Below the pieces are notes generated by a model. It searched no databases. It saw only the letters and a program-made list of their open reading frames with translations, and was not told the DNA's origin. Below, one piece after another: positions 1 through 12,500 of a stretch of DNA of 64,000 bases. The stretch is from Mesostigma viride (taxonomy: Eukaryota; Streptophyta; Mesostigmatophyceae; Mesostigmatales; Mesostigmataceae): assembly GCA_009746045.1 (NCBI GenBank), contig RPFO01000050.1, positions 5,335,728 to 5,399,727 on the forward strand, written 5' to 3'. The position numbers and the translations under genes are program-made. How positions within the stretch are numbered: position 1 is the first letter of the stretch; every line of letters starts with the position of its first letter.

Positions 1-69
1 CTTGGCTCCCGTCTCCCCTTTCCCTACACCTTCCCGCCCTGCCATCCGCAGTTCTCCCTTTCCTTCTAG

Positions 70-278
70 CATCCGCGTTCCCCCCGGAAGCCTTGGCTGC
101 TATTGGGGGCGGTGGCATTGGTGGCAATGGCGGCAATGGCGGTGGCGGTGGAGGCAATGGAGGTGGGGGGGGCAGCGGTGTATTGGATACCAAAGGCGGC
201 GCCAATCCTAAAGCGCAGTTGAAGCAGGCGTCTGTAACACTAGCTTCCTTTGCTGTCACCAAGAAGGCCTTTGAGAAG
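70..278 (+). CDS. SBP: SBP exon 1 (first in window)
   Basis: The acceptor is ttctag before position 70 and the donor is aag|gtacgg after 278. It starts with two bases of a split codon. It encodes a glycine-rich linker (GG and NGG repeats) followed by the mature N-terminus of the binding protein, ending KKAFEK. The Gly-rich stretch may be a spacer between a transit peptide and the mature domain; this is inference. Confidence 0.75.
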
Positions 279-3200
279 GTACGGCCTGTTTGACATGCCC
301 AGGCTCCTGCCCGCCAATTCATGCGGACCATCTACCCGCCTGCAATACGATCGCATACAGGACCCCGTTTCGAGCAACGGAGCGCAGCTAAAGCACATCT
401 GAATGTGTCCTGGCACACATGCTATTTTTGGCGCGCGCGCGCGCACACACACACACACACACACAGATCACCAAAGCATTCTCTGCGGAGTGGCTGCAAC
501 GGACGGGTCAGAAGCTCCGCTTTCGGCTCAGTTTTGGTGAGTGGTTGATGCCTTCCCCTGTGACAGGCTCCCATGTGCGGCAGACATCACAGCCAAATGC
601 TTATTTTGCACCTCATACATTGCCCTCGCCCTATGCCTATGCATGGCAATCTCCTTTCCCCAGTTGGCCCCTGGGGATCTCATGTGCAACAGCGTGGGCA
701 GAAAAAGTTTACCCTGGCCTGGGATGTGATTGTATCTTACCTTCCCAATACCACTACGGCCGCTGCCTTCCAGCAAATGATTGTGCAGGCACCATTGCTG
801 GCCAGCGTGCATTTATTACAGGGCGTGCAGATGTACACTTGCCGTAGGCGCGCACGTACTATGGCACTAAATATGTCATGCATATTGGCTTGTACATAAA
901 CAAGGGGAGGAGGGAGGCGGTGGGTGGGCGTATTCCCCAGGGTTCTGCTGGGGATATCCATGGGACAACCAGCGCAGGCATGGCATTATTATACACTAGA
1001 GTGACCATGCTATCCATGGGACAACCAGCGCAGGCATGGCATTATTATACACTCTAGTGACCATGCTATCAATGGGACAACCAGCGCAGGCATGGCATTA
1101 TTATACACTAGAGTGACCATGCTATCCATGGGACAACCAGCGCAGGCATGGCATTATTATACACTCTAGTGACCATGCTATCAATGGGACAACCAGCGCA
1201 GGCATGGCATTATTATACACTAGAGTGACCATGCTATCAATGGGACAACCAGCGCAGGCATGGCATTATTATACACTCTAGTGACCATGCTATCAATGGG
1301 ACAACCAGCGCAGGCATGGCATTATATACACTAGAGTGACCATGATATCAATGGGACAACCAGCGCAGGCATGGCATTACCATACACTATAGTGACCATG
1401 CTATCAATGGGACAACCAGCGCAGGCATGGCATTACCATACACTAGAGTGACCATGATATCAATGGGACAACCAGCGCAGGCATGGCATTACCATACACT
1501 ATAGTGACCATGCTATCAATGGGACAACCAGCGCAGGCATGGCATTACCATACACTATAGTGACCATGATATCAATGGGACAACCAGCGCGGACCAGAAA
1601 TCTGGACGAATCCGGGCCATGGTAGCTCGAGTCTGCTGTAATCTTGTCCGCGTTTGTCGAGTCGTTCAAAATGATGGAAATGAATGCAGGTGACATCAAT
1701 ATTTTTTCGTAGTCTGCTATAAACCTGCTTTGTCCCCGTCCGGTTTGCACCTGTTTTCCCTGGACCCATGTGGGCATGGCTCCCCTCGTGCCGTGTGGCA
1801 GCGGCCAGTGGGACGCAGGCAAGAGCGATCATCAGCGGTCTGCCGGTGAGTGGACGAGATCAGTCCTTCCCTGGCCCCTGTGGTATCCTTCTTGGAACAT
1901 GGAAAGCAGCACGGCGGAGTAGTGCAGCGCCGCTCAAGTGTCATGGCTCCAGCAGCGTGGTGAGCTAGAGTAGTGCAGCGCCGCTCAATTGTCATGGCTC
2001 GAGCAGCGTGGCGAGCTAGAGTAGTGCAGCGCCGCTCAAGTGTCATGGCTCCAGCAGCATGGCGAGCTAGAGTAGTGCAGCGCCGCTCAAGTGTCATGGC
2101 TCGAGCAGCGTGGCGAGCTAGAGTAGTGCAGCGCCGCTCGAGTCTCATGGCTCAAGCAGCATGGCGAGCTAGATGGGCACAGCGCCGCTCGAGTCTCATG
2201 GCTCCAGTAGCATGGCTAAGCCCAACATAGCACAGCTAGAACAGCATAGCAGTCGACCATATCTTTTCTGTTGTAGCATAGCTAGCTAGAGTAGCATGTT
2301 TCATAGCACTATGGCATAGGTAGAAACAGCAGACCCGTCCCGCACACCCTTTTTTCCCCCACCCCCGTCCCTTCATCTGCTGTCATCCCCCCCAATCGCT
2401 CTGCCCCACGCTCATGCATCTCATTCCCCCCAATTACTATGCCCCACGCTCATGCATACCAGCCCCCCCATAGCTCTGCCCCACGCTCATGCATACCAAC
2501 CCCCCCATTGCTCTGCCCCACGCTCATGCATACCAGCCCCCCCATTGCTCTGCCCCACGCTCATGCATACCAACCCCCCCATTGCTCTGCCCCACGCTCA
2601 TGCATACCAACCCCCCCATTGCTCTGCCCCACGCTCATGCATACCAGCCCCCCCCATTGCTCTGCCCCACGCTCATGCATACCAACCCCCCCATTGCTCT
2701 GCCCCACGCTCATGCATACCAACCCCCCCATTGCTCTGCCCCACGCTCATGCATACCAACCCCCCCATTGCTCTGCCCCACGCTCATGCATACCAACCCC
2801 CCCATTGCTCTGCCCCACGCTCATGCATACCAGCCCCCCCATTGCTCTGCCCCATGCTCATGCATACCAACCCCCCCATTGCTCTGCCCCACGCTCATGC
2901 ATACCAGCCCCCCCATTGCTCTGCCCCACGCTCATGCATACCAACCCCCCCATTGCTCTGCCCCACGCTCATGCATACCAACCCCCCCCATTGCTCTGCC
3001 CCACGCTCATGCATACCAACCCCCCCATTGCTCTGCCCCACGCTCATGCATACCAACCCCCCCATTGCTCTGCCCCACGCTCATGCATACCAACCCCCCC
3101 ATTGCTCTGCCCCATGCTCATGCATACCAACCCCCCCATTGCTCTGCCCCACGCTCATGCATACCAACCCCCCCATTGCTCTGCCCCACGCTCATGCATA

Positions 3201-6200
3201 CCAACCCCCCCATTGCTCTGCCCCACGCTCATGCATACCAACCCCCCCATTGCTCTGCCCCACGCTCATGCATACCAACCCCCCCATTGCTCTGCCCCAT
3301 GCTCATGCATACCAACCCCCCATTGCTCTGCCCCATGCTCATGCATACCAACCCCCCCATTGCTCTGCCCCACGCTCATGCATACCAGCCCCCCCATTGC
3401 TCTGCCCCACGCTCATGCATACCAACCCCCCCATTGCTCTGCCCCACGCTCATGCATACCAACCCCCCCATTGCTCTGCCCCACGCTCATGCATACCAGC
3501 CCCCCCATTGCTCTGCCCCATGCTCATGCATACCAACCCCCCCATTGCTCTGCCCCACGCTCATGCATACCAACCCCCCCCATTGCTCTGCCCCACGCTC
3601 ATGCATACCAACCCCCCATTGCTCTGCCCCACGCTCATGCATACCAGCCCCCCATTGCTCTGCCCCGCGCTCATGCATACCAGCCCCCCCATTGCTCTGC
3701 CCCACGCTCATGCATACCAACCCCCCATTGCTCTGCCCCACGCTCATGCATACCAGCCCCCCCATTGCTCTGCCCCACGCTCATGCATACCAACCCCCCC
3801 ATTGCTCTGCCCCACGCTCATGCATACCAACCCCCCCATTGCTCTGCCCCACGCTCATGCATACCAACCCCCCCATTGCTCTGCCCCACGCTCATGCATA
3901 CCAGCCCCCCCATTGCTCTGCCCCACGCTCATGCATACCAACCCCCCCATTGCTCTGCCCCATGCTCATGCATACCAACCCCCCCATTGCTCTGCCCCAC
4001 GCTCATGCATACCAGCCCCCCCATTGCTCTGCCCCACGCTTATGCATACCAACCCCCCCATTGCTCTGCCCCACGCTCATGCATACCAACCCCCCCATTG
4101 CTCTGCCCCACGCTCATGCATACCAACCCCCCCATTGCTCTGCCCCACGCTCATGCATACCAGCCCCCCCATTGCTCTGCCCCACGCTCATGCATACCAA
4201 CCCCCCCATTGCTCTGCCCCACGCTCATGCATACCAACCCCCCCATTGCTCTGCCCCACGCTCATGCATACCAACCCCCCCATTGCTCTGCCCCACGCTC
4301 ATGCATACCAACCCCCCCATTGCTCTGCCCCACGCTCATGCATACCAACCCCCCCATTGCTCTGCCCCATGCTCATGCATACCAACCCCCCCATTGCTCT
4401 GCCCCATGCTCATGCATACCAGCCCCCCCCATTGCTCTGCCCCACGCTCATGCATACCAGCCCCCCCATTGCTCTGCCCCACGCTCATGCATACCAACCC
4501 CCCCATTGCTCTGCCCCACGCTCATGCATACCAACCCCCCCATTGCTCTGCCCCACGCTCATGCATACCAGCCCCCCCATTGCTCTGCCCCATGCTCATG
4601 CATACCAACCCCCCCATTGCTCTGCCCCACGCTCATGCATACCAACCCCCCCCATTGCTCTGCCCCACGCTCATGCATACCAACCCCCCCATTGCTCTGC
4701 CCCACGCTCATGCATACCAACCCCCCCATTGCTCTGCCCCACGCTCATGCATACCAGCCCCCCCATTGCTCTGCCCCGCGCTCATGCATACCAGCCCCCC
4801 ATTGCTCTGCCCCACGCTCATGCATACCAACCCCCCCATTGCTCTGCCCCACGCTCATGCATACCAGCCCCCCATTGCTCTGCCCCACGCTCATGCATAC
4901 CAACCCCCCCATTGCTCTGCCCCACGCTCATGCATACCAACCCCCCCATTGCTCTGCCCCACGCTCATGCATACCAACCCCCCCATTGCTCTGCCCCACG
5001 CTCATGCATACCAGCCCCCCCATTGCTCTGCCCCACGCTCATGCATACCAACCCCCCCATTGCTCTGCCCCATGCTCATGCATACCAACCCCCCCATTGC
5101 TCTGCCCCACGCTCATGCATACCAGCCCCCCCATTGCTCTGCCCCACGCTCATGCATACCAACCCCCCCATTGCTCTGCCCCATGCTCATGCATACCAAC
5201 CCCCCCATTGCTCTGCCCCACGCTCATGCATACCAACCCCCCCATTGCTCTGCCCCACGCTCATGCATACCAGCCCCCCATTGCTCTGCCCCACGCTCAT
5301 GCATACCAACCCCCCATTGCTCTGCCCCACGCTCATGCATACCAGCCCCCCCATTGCTCTGCCCCACGCTCATGCATACCAACCCCCCCATTGCTCTGCC
5401 CCACGCTCATGCATACCAACCCCCCCATTGCTCTGCCCCATGCTCATGCATACTGGGCTTCAATCTTGTTGATCTCCTCTCAAAGCAGTCGCCTGCCTTG
5501 GTCTTTACGCGAATAATTGAAAAAAAGAAAGAGCTTGTACTGTGTTGGGGGGAGAGCCGGCCAGGGACGCCCTTGCTAGTCCCGTTGGGGATGCATGAGC
5601 TCCCCTCAACTCCACCCCTGCCTAGCGCGTCGCTGCGTTCCGCTCGTTAGTTCTGCAACGGGCCTGGCACTTGTGCAGTGGTTAAGTTGCAATCCTCCAG
5701 CCTTTAAATCCTCGCTAGACCCTCTGCTTTTAGATCCTGCCAGTTATTGTTACAGCCCTTTAGCTTTCACTGGACCCTCTGCTTTTAGACCCTATCAGTT
5801 ATTGCTACAGCCCTTAAACTCTCGCTGGACCCTCTGCTTTTAGATTCTCTATCAGATCTTGTTTCAATGTTCGCCATAGTTGCACATGTGTGGGGCATGT
5901 TCAGGCTCACCGTTGCGATCCCTCCCATGCTTGCCGCCCTCCTACTGCCTGCCTTGCCCCTGCCCCCCTGACTCCCTGCGCGTCCCCAAAATATCATTGT
6001 GAGAAAATAAATCTTCTGCCCGCCCTTGCTACCGTGCTTCCTTCCCCACCGCAGGCCGACATTGTGTCGCTGTCGCTGCCCCTGGACATGCAGAAGATCG
6101 AGCAGGACGGCCAGATCAACCCTGGCTGGGAGAAGAGGGTGAGCTCAAGGGGGGGAAAGTGAGCCGTGAAATATGAGTTTTTCGATGGTGAGAGGAGATA

Positions 6201-6533
6201 TCAAATTTAGTTTTTTGTTCGCGATGGGGATTTAGCGAGCGAGGAGATTTATACTACTACAGGCATATATTAAGTATGGCTACTGCAATTTGCGGCTATT
6301 TTCCTTAAGCAGCAGTCTCTTCATCATGATGTCAGCATCGAGCCGACTTCATGATGCTTGTCTAGTGGGCCATGGCGATGTGCCCACGTGTCGATCTCAG
6401 GTCTGCCAGGTACGAGATGTGGTGGGGCTCTGTTTGTGTAATCCCTAGAGCATGCGAACCCGGCCCAGCATACTTGAGTATGCGTTCCTGCTTGGTGCTG
6501 GTCCTGCCTGCTCTTATCCGCCCTTTGTTTCGT

Positions 6534-6593
<60 letters not shown>

Positions 6594-9500
6594 GGGGTAG
6601 GTGGTGGGTGGGTGGGTGGGTGGGTGGGTGGGTGGGTGGGTGGGTGGGTGGGTGGGTGGGTGGGTGGGTGGGTGGGTGGGTGGGTGGGTGGGTGGGTGGG
6701 TGGGTGGGTGGGTGGGTGGGTGGGTGGGTGGGTGGGTGGGTGGGTGGGTGGGTGGGTGGGTGGGTGGGTGGGTGGGTAGGTGGGTGGTGGGTGGGTGGTG
6801 GGGTGGGTGGGTGGGGCGGGGGGGGGGAAGGGGGGAGGGGGGGGGGGTTGGGGGGGCTGCATGTCTCGCTCGTCCTCTGCGATGCTCTTTCTGGGGTGCT
6901 CTGCTCCGCTCCTTCCTCGGCTCGCTTCTGACCCTTGCCCCTTGACGTGGTGCACATTCCTGCATCCCCCACCTCCTCCCCATCTCCAGGCGCCGCATGG
7001 CAGCATCGCGTCAGAGTCCGTCGTGGCGTTTGTGACGCGCGCGGGCAACCCCAAGAACATCCGCACGTGGGAGGACCTCGTGCGGTAAGCGAATAATTAA
7101 AACCTTCGTTAACTAGCCCGTCCACGTGCGGGAGGACCCTCCTTCAGTAACATCTCATCTCTCGCTCTTCGTCAACAAATAGGCATCGGCACGCGGGAGG
7201 ACCTCACGTGGTACACAAACAATGTATAGTTGTCTACCTCCTAACCATGGGCAGGTAACCGCCCCATCTGCACGCGGGAGGACGTAGTCATCGCGATCAG
7301 CAAGTATTTTTACTAGCCCAGCGGATATCCTGGCTAGGTTAGGGGTAGTGAAATCATGTGCGTGTGGGAGGACCCTCACGCGGGGCATACTTTCTGAATC
7401 ATCGTCATAGCCAGCAATCGAACCTCTTGTCTCTTATCGACCTCGCATGATACTGCTCTTCTTGCCTGTCCACGCACCTAACTATTCTATAAGATTTTAC
7501 CATTATGAGGACTCTTGTGGTTATCTTATTTCTAATGTGAGTAGCATGTTATTAGCTGATGGGTACAAATACATTGACATTTTCCCCTGTGATTAACGAA
7601 GCAAATGCCCTTGCAGGCTGAACCAGTCTGACTTCCTCCACACTACCCCAGATTGCATGCTTCCCTGTTGAGCTTCTGGGCTTATAGCTATCGCGTTATG
7701 GTATATCGGATACATTTCAAAGGGGGCTTATTCATATATGGCCAGTCAGATATGTGTTAAGGGGGCTTACTGTGTTATGGTCTCTTTGATACATGTTCAA
7801 GTAGGCTTAGTCCGCCATGGCCCGTCAGATACGTGTTAAAGGGGGCTTACTGTGTTATGGTCTCTTTGATACATGTTCAAGTAGGCATAGTCCGCCATGG
7901 CCTGTCAGATATGTGTTAAGGGGGCTTACTGTGTTATGGTCTCTTGGACACATGTTCAAGTAGGCATAGTCCGCCATGGCCAGTCAGATATGTGTTAAGG
8001 GGGCTTACTGTGTTATGGTCTCTTGGACACATGTTCAAGTAGGCTTAGTCCGCCATGGTCTGTCAGATACGTGTTAAAGGGGGCTTACTGTGTTATGGTC
8101 TTTCAGATACATGTTAAAGGGAACTCCTGGTGGCTAGGGAACGGCGTCAGAATCTGCTTCATTGATTGCTTCATTGATTGCTTCAGTGATTCCTTCAGTG
8201 ATTCCTTCAGTGATTGCTTCAGTGATTGCTTTATTGATCTGACTAGCGATAGGCTGTAGCATCGTTTTGCCTCTGGGCAGCTTGCAAGGAAGCATCTGGT
8301 GGATGCGGGCCCCCCCACTGCGGCCACGGCTTCCCGCTGCTGACAGGTCATCTGACTGCTGCTGACAGGTCGTCTGACTGCTGCTGACAGGTCACCTTAC
8401 GTATCCTTTGTTATCGGGCTGGAATTTTATCCTTCTTCATCGCGCTGGAATCTCTGAATCCACATCGCATCGAACGTTAAGCTGCGCTCGGAGTTTACAA
8501 TGCCAAGGATGGCGCTCACCACGCCGTGCCCCTGCCCCCTTCACCCTGCCCCCTGCCCCCCCTGCCCCCTGGCCCTTGACCCCTGTATGCCGGCTGCCAT
8601 GTTGGTCTTTGCATCGCCACCACATTGCGCCCCCCCCTCCACCCTCCGCCCCTGCCCCCTTCCCCTTCCCCGCCGCCTTGTAGGCATGACGTCACGGTTG
8701 TCACAGCCAACCCCAAGACCGCGGGGGTGGCACGCTGGACGTTCCTGGGGCTGTGGGGCAGCCAGATCCGCAAGGGCAAGAGTGCGTGCTCTTTTTAGTG
8801 TGACCTTGTGTCCTGTGTTTGGTGCGATGCCCTGTACACCAACCAGCCAGATGCGCAAGGGGAACAGTGTGTAGAGGGGGGGACGTTTGCCGCTCCAATC
8901 TCATCCAGGGTGTTGTCCTGGAGCTCTGCTTGCCTCCGTGGAGCATTTCGCAGCATTTGTTGTGGAGGCAAGCATAGTCACGACAAAGTTTGATGGTTGT
9001 GCCCATGCTACGCATGGGTAGGCCAGCGCTTCACAACACCCCGGCAACCAGCCAGGTTCGGAAAGGAGTACCTGTCACAGTTTATTTATTAAGGATGAAA
9101 TATTTATTTCTATGATGAACAGTGACGTCTGGGAACGACTCCATTGAAACTCCTGTGTAATTTATCGATCTAACTCATGCAGCCAGATCTGGCAGAGGGG
9201 AGCTATCTTTCTGCCATAATGGAATGTGGTTACCTTCATCGCTTACCGATGTTACTTGCCATCTTGGCTGGAAAGCTGTAGCTGTGACCGTCCCCCCTGT
9301 GCCCAACTTTCTGGCCACGCTTCTGCCCCCCAGTGAAGGATGTGGTACGATATGTGGTTGCGTGTTTCTGACGAAGAAAAGACTTCAATGCCTTGATGTA
9401 TACTGTATGTTTCCTTGGTGCTTTGCTTTCCCGTCACTGTCAAGAAACTGTTGCTGCTTTTTTCTTTTTGCTGCTGTTGTTGGTTATCTAGCCTCTGCCC

Positions 9501-12500
9501 CACGCAACAAGGCCCCTATTCCCTCCCTAGGCGCACAGGCCAAAATTGATTCCTGACGCCCTTGTTGCTCAACTCCCTTTGGGTAATCCTCGCCATCTCT
9601 ATTAATGTGGCTTCATTCCTGTTTATGACTGCCTGTGTTTGCCACATTGCACCTATATGACATTGTACATTGTGGGTCCATATAACATCAGGAATGAAAA
9701 GTGACGTAAATAATCAAAACAATGCCGTGAAAATAGACGAACAATAGAAACTGTGTAGTACATTTAGTGCATGTAGTGCATGTAGCGCATGTAGTGCATT
9801 TAGTACTGCATAAATACAATAATCCGCTGAATTACGCTATATCCATAGTAGTATGCACAATATAGTAATATTGCATTATTTGCTATATGTTTTTGGCCAT
9901 GCTTGGTATTTACTTCCATCACCATTGCGACCATCACGCCTTGCCATGGGTTCGTGCATCTGCCCATTATAGCTAGGATGCGAGAACCTCATCATCGTGC
10001 CTGCCTGTTTCCCACCCCACCGACATTCACCGCTTCGATTGCCACCACCTCGCCCTGTCGCTACCTGCATCTGCAACAGCCGAGGCGCAGGCGCTCGACT
10101 TTGTCCGGCGCGTGTTTGACCGCATCGCCGTGCAGCCCAGGGACGCCAGGGAGGTGCGTAAGCTGGCAAGCCCGCGGTTTTGTATCGCGAGCAGTAGACG
10201 CATGTCGGTGGTCACTGTGGGAATGATGATGACGTATGCCAGTGGTCACTGTGGGAATGATGATGACGTATGCCAGTGGTCACTGTGGGAATGATGATGA
10301 CGTATGCCAGTGGTCACTGTGGGAATGATGATGACGTATGCCAGTGGTCACGGTGGGAATGATGATGACGTATGCCAGTGGTCACTGTGGGAATGATGAT
10401 GACGTATGCCAGTGGTCACTGTGGGAATGATGATGACGTATGCCAGTGGTCACGGTGGGAATGATGATGACGTATGCCAGTGGTCACTGTGGGAATGATG
10501 ATGACGTATGCCAGTGCTCACTGTGGGAACGACGATGACGTATGCCAGTGACAGCGGTAATAGAGAGAGCGATGAACGTGATGGTAACAAGTGGCTGACT
10601 GCCTTTCAGACTTACTTGCCTTGCGGAGCAACGCAGTGATGCGGGGGAGGTAGGCTGGCGCACGCGAGGCATGCGCTCAAAGCCGCTACGATTGGCAGCC
10701 GTGGTGGTAGTTGGGATGATGACGACCATGGAGGCATACGTGACGGGCAGCGGTCACTGTATGGATAATGACCATAGGAGAGAGCCGCACGCAAGTGGCA
10801 CCAGTGATAATGATGGAAATGAGGACCACATTGCACAGAAGTGGCCGTGGGAATAGTGAGAAAAATAATACTGGTCTAGCCATGGCTGACTGTGTCGAGG
10901 GGCATCCCCAGGGAGGGAGGGAGGCAGGCGGCCACCAAGGTTCCTGCTTGCAGCCGCCACCTTTTTGTGTGCGTCTCATCCCGCACTGTGCACGGGGCTC
11001 GGAAGCCCTTCAAACGACTCCTTGGCTGATAGATACAGCCATGCCATCGGTTGGCTGACAATTGCACCTTGTGGGTACCTTGCCTGCGTCGGCGACAACA
11101 CGAGCAGGCGACCGATGCGTTCTACAACCAGGAGGTGGGCGACGTGCTGCTAACCTACGAGAACGAGGTCATCCTCACCAACATGATGTACAGCAAGGTG
11201 GGGGCAAATGCGTTGCAACTTACCATTTTTATCATGTAGCCTTCGACATGTGAACGAGGTCATCCTCACAACATGATGTACAGCAAGGTGGGGGCAACTG
11301 TGTTGCAAATTTTCTATTTCTTTCATGTTGCCTTCGACAGGAGAAGCTGAGAACGAGGCCATCCTCACCAACATGACGTACAGCAAGGTGTCGGCATATA
11401 ACATGGTGGTTGTGACATCTCTCACGTATTTTTTATCTTGTTATTTCATCGATCAAGACGAAGTCATGCTCACCAGCATGATGGTCAGCGAGGTGGGGTG
11501 GAATTTAGGATGCTTTTGCGTGTCGTATACTGATATAATTAAGGGTGCTATTGCGCGTTGTATACTGATATAATTAAGGGTGCTATTGCGCGTCGTATAC
11601 TGATATAATTAAGGGTGCTATTGCGCGTCGTATACTGATATAATTAAGGGTGCTATTGCGTGTCCTATACTGATATAATTAAGGGTGCTTTTGCGTGTCG
11701 TGTACTGATATAATTAAGGGTGCTATTGCGTGTCGTATACTGATATAATTAAGGGTGCTATTGCGTGTCGTATACTGATATAATTAAGGGTGCTATTGCG
11801 TGTTGTATTCTGATATAATTAAGGGTGCTTTTGCGTGTCGTATACTGATATAATTATGGGTGCTATTGCGTGCCGTATACTGATATAATTAAGGGTGCTA
11901 TTGCGTGTCGTATACTGATATAATTAAGGGTGCTTTTGCGTGTCGTATACTGATATAATTAAGGGTGCTTTTGCGTGTCGTATACTGATATAATTAAGGG
12001 TGCTTTTGCGTGTCGTATACTGATATAATTAAGGGTGCTATTGCGTGTCGTATACTGATATAATTAAGGGCGCCATTGCGTGTAGTATACTGATAGCTAT
12101 GAGCGGTATGGCTTAACAATATACCTTCCCGCAGAGCGTTCCCATAGGAGCTTCCCATGGTTTTACGACGGGCGCATGGATGGGACCTATGGCTGTAAGG
12201 CTCATTGACTGACCAAACAACTGATTGCCTGCCTGGCTTCCTGGCTGCCTTGCTGCCTTGCTGCCTGGCTGCCTGGCTGCCTGGCTGGCTCGCTGTTTTG
12301 TGGATCGACGGTCATGCCTATGGCTGGCTGTTGCAGGAAGGGGGGGATGCCACCAAGATGGCGCTGCCGTACGTGATTCCGACCCCAAACGTGCGCATCG
12401 AGATGCCGGTGCGTGCAGCAGCCGTAAGAGCGGAATGACGTACTGCCATGTCTGGTCCCATCTGAACCCAAACGTGCGCATCGAGATGCCGGTGCGTGCA

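Noticed and set aside
573-899. Possible SBP exon 3 in this stretch (for example after the acceptor-like gtgacag at 566)
   Set aside because: The phase would fit, but the translation lacks the expected Ser/Gly ligand loop and no matching donor gives a family-like sequence.
1717-2230. 17-residue repeat proteins on both strands
   Set aside because: The 51-bp unit is divisible by three and stop-free; open frames are expected on both strands without selection.
2439-5650. Three overlapping plus-strand ORFs of over 1,000 codons
   Set aside because: They are produced by a stop-free 37-bp repeat read in all frames; no start context, domain or splice logic, and they lie in an intron.
6324-7125. Long ORFs on both strands encoding poly-(THPP) or poly-(VGGW)
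   Set aside because: Translation of (GGGT)n and (TC)n microsatellites.
10205-10548. CRISPR-like regular repeats
   Set aside because: Units are contiguous tandem copies without variable spacers, and the context is a eukaryotic intron.
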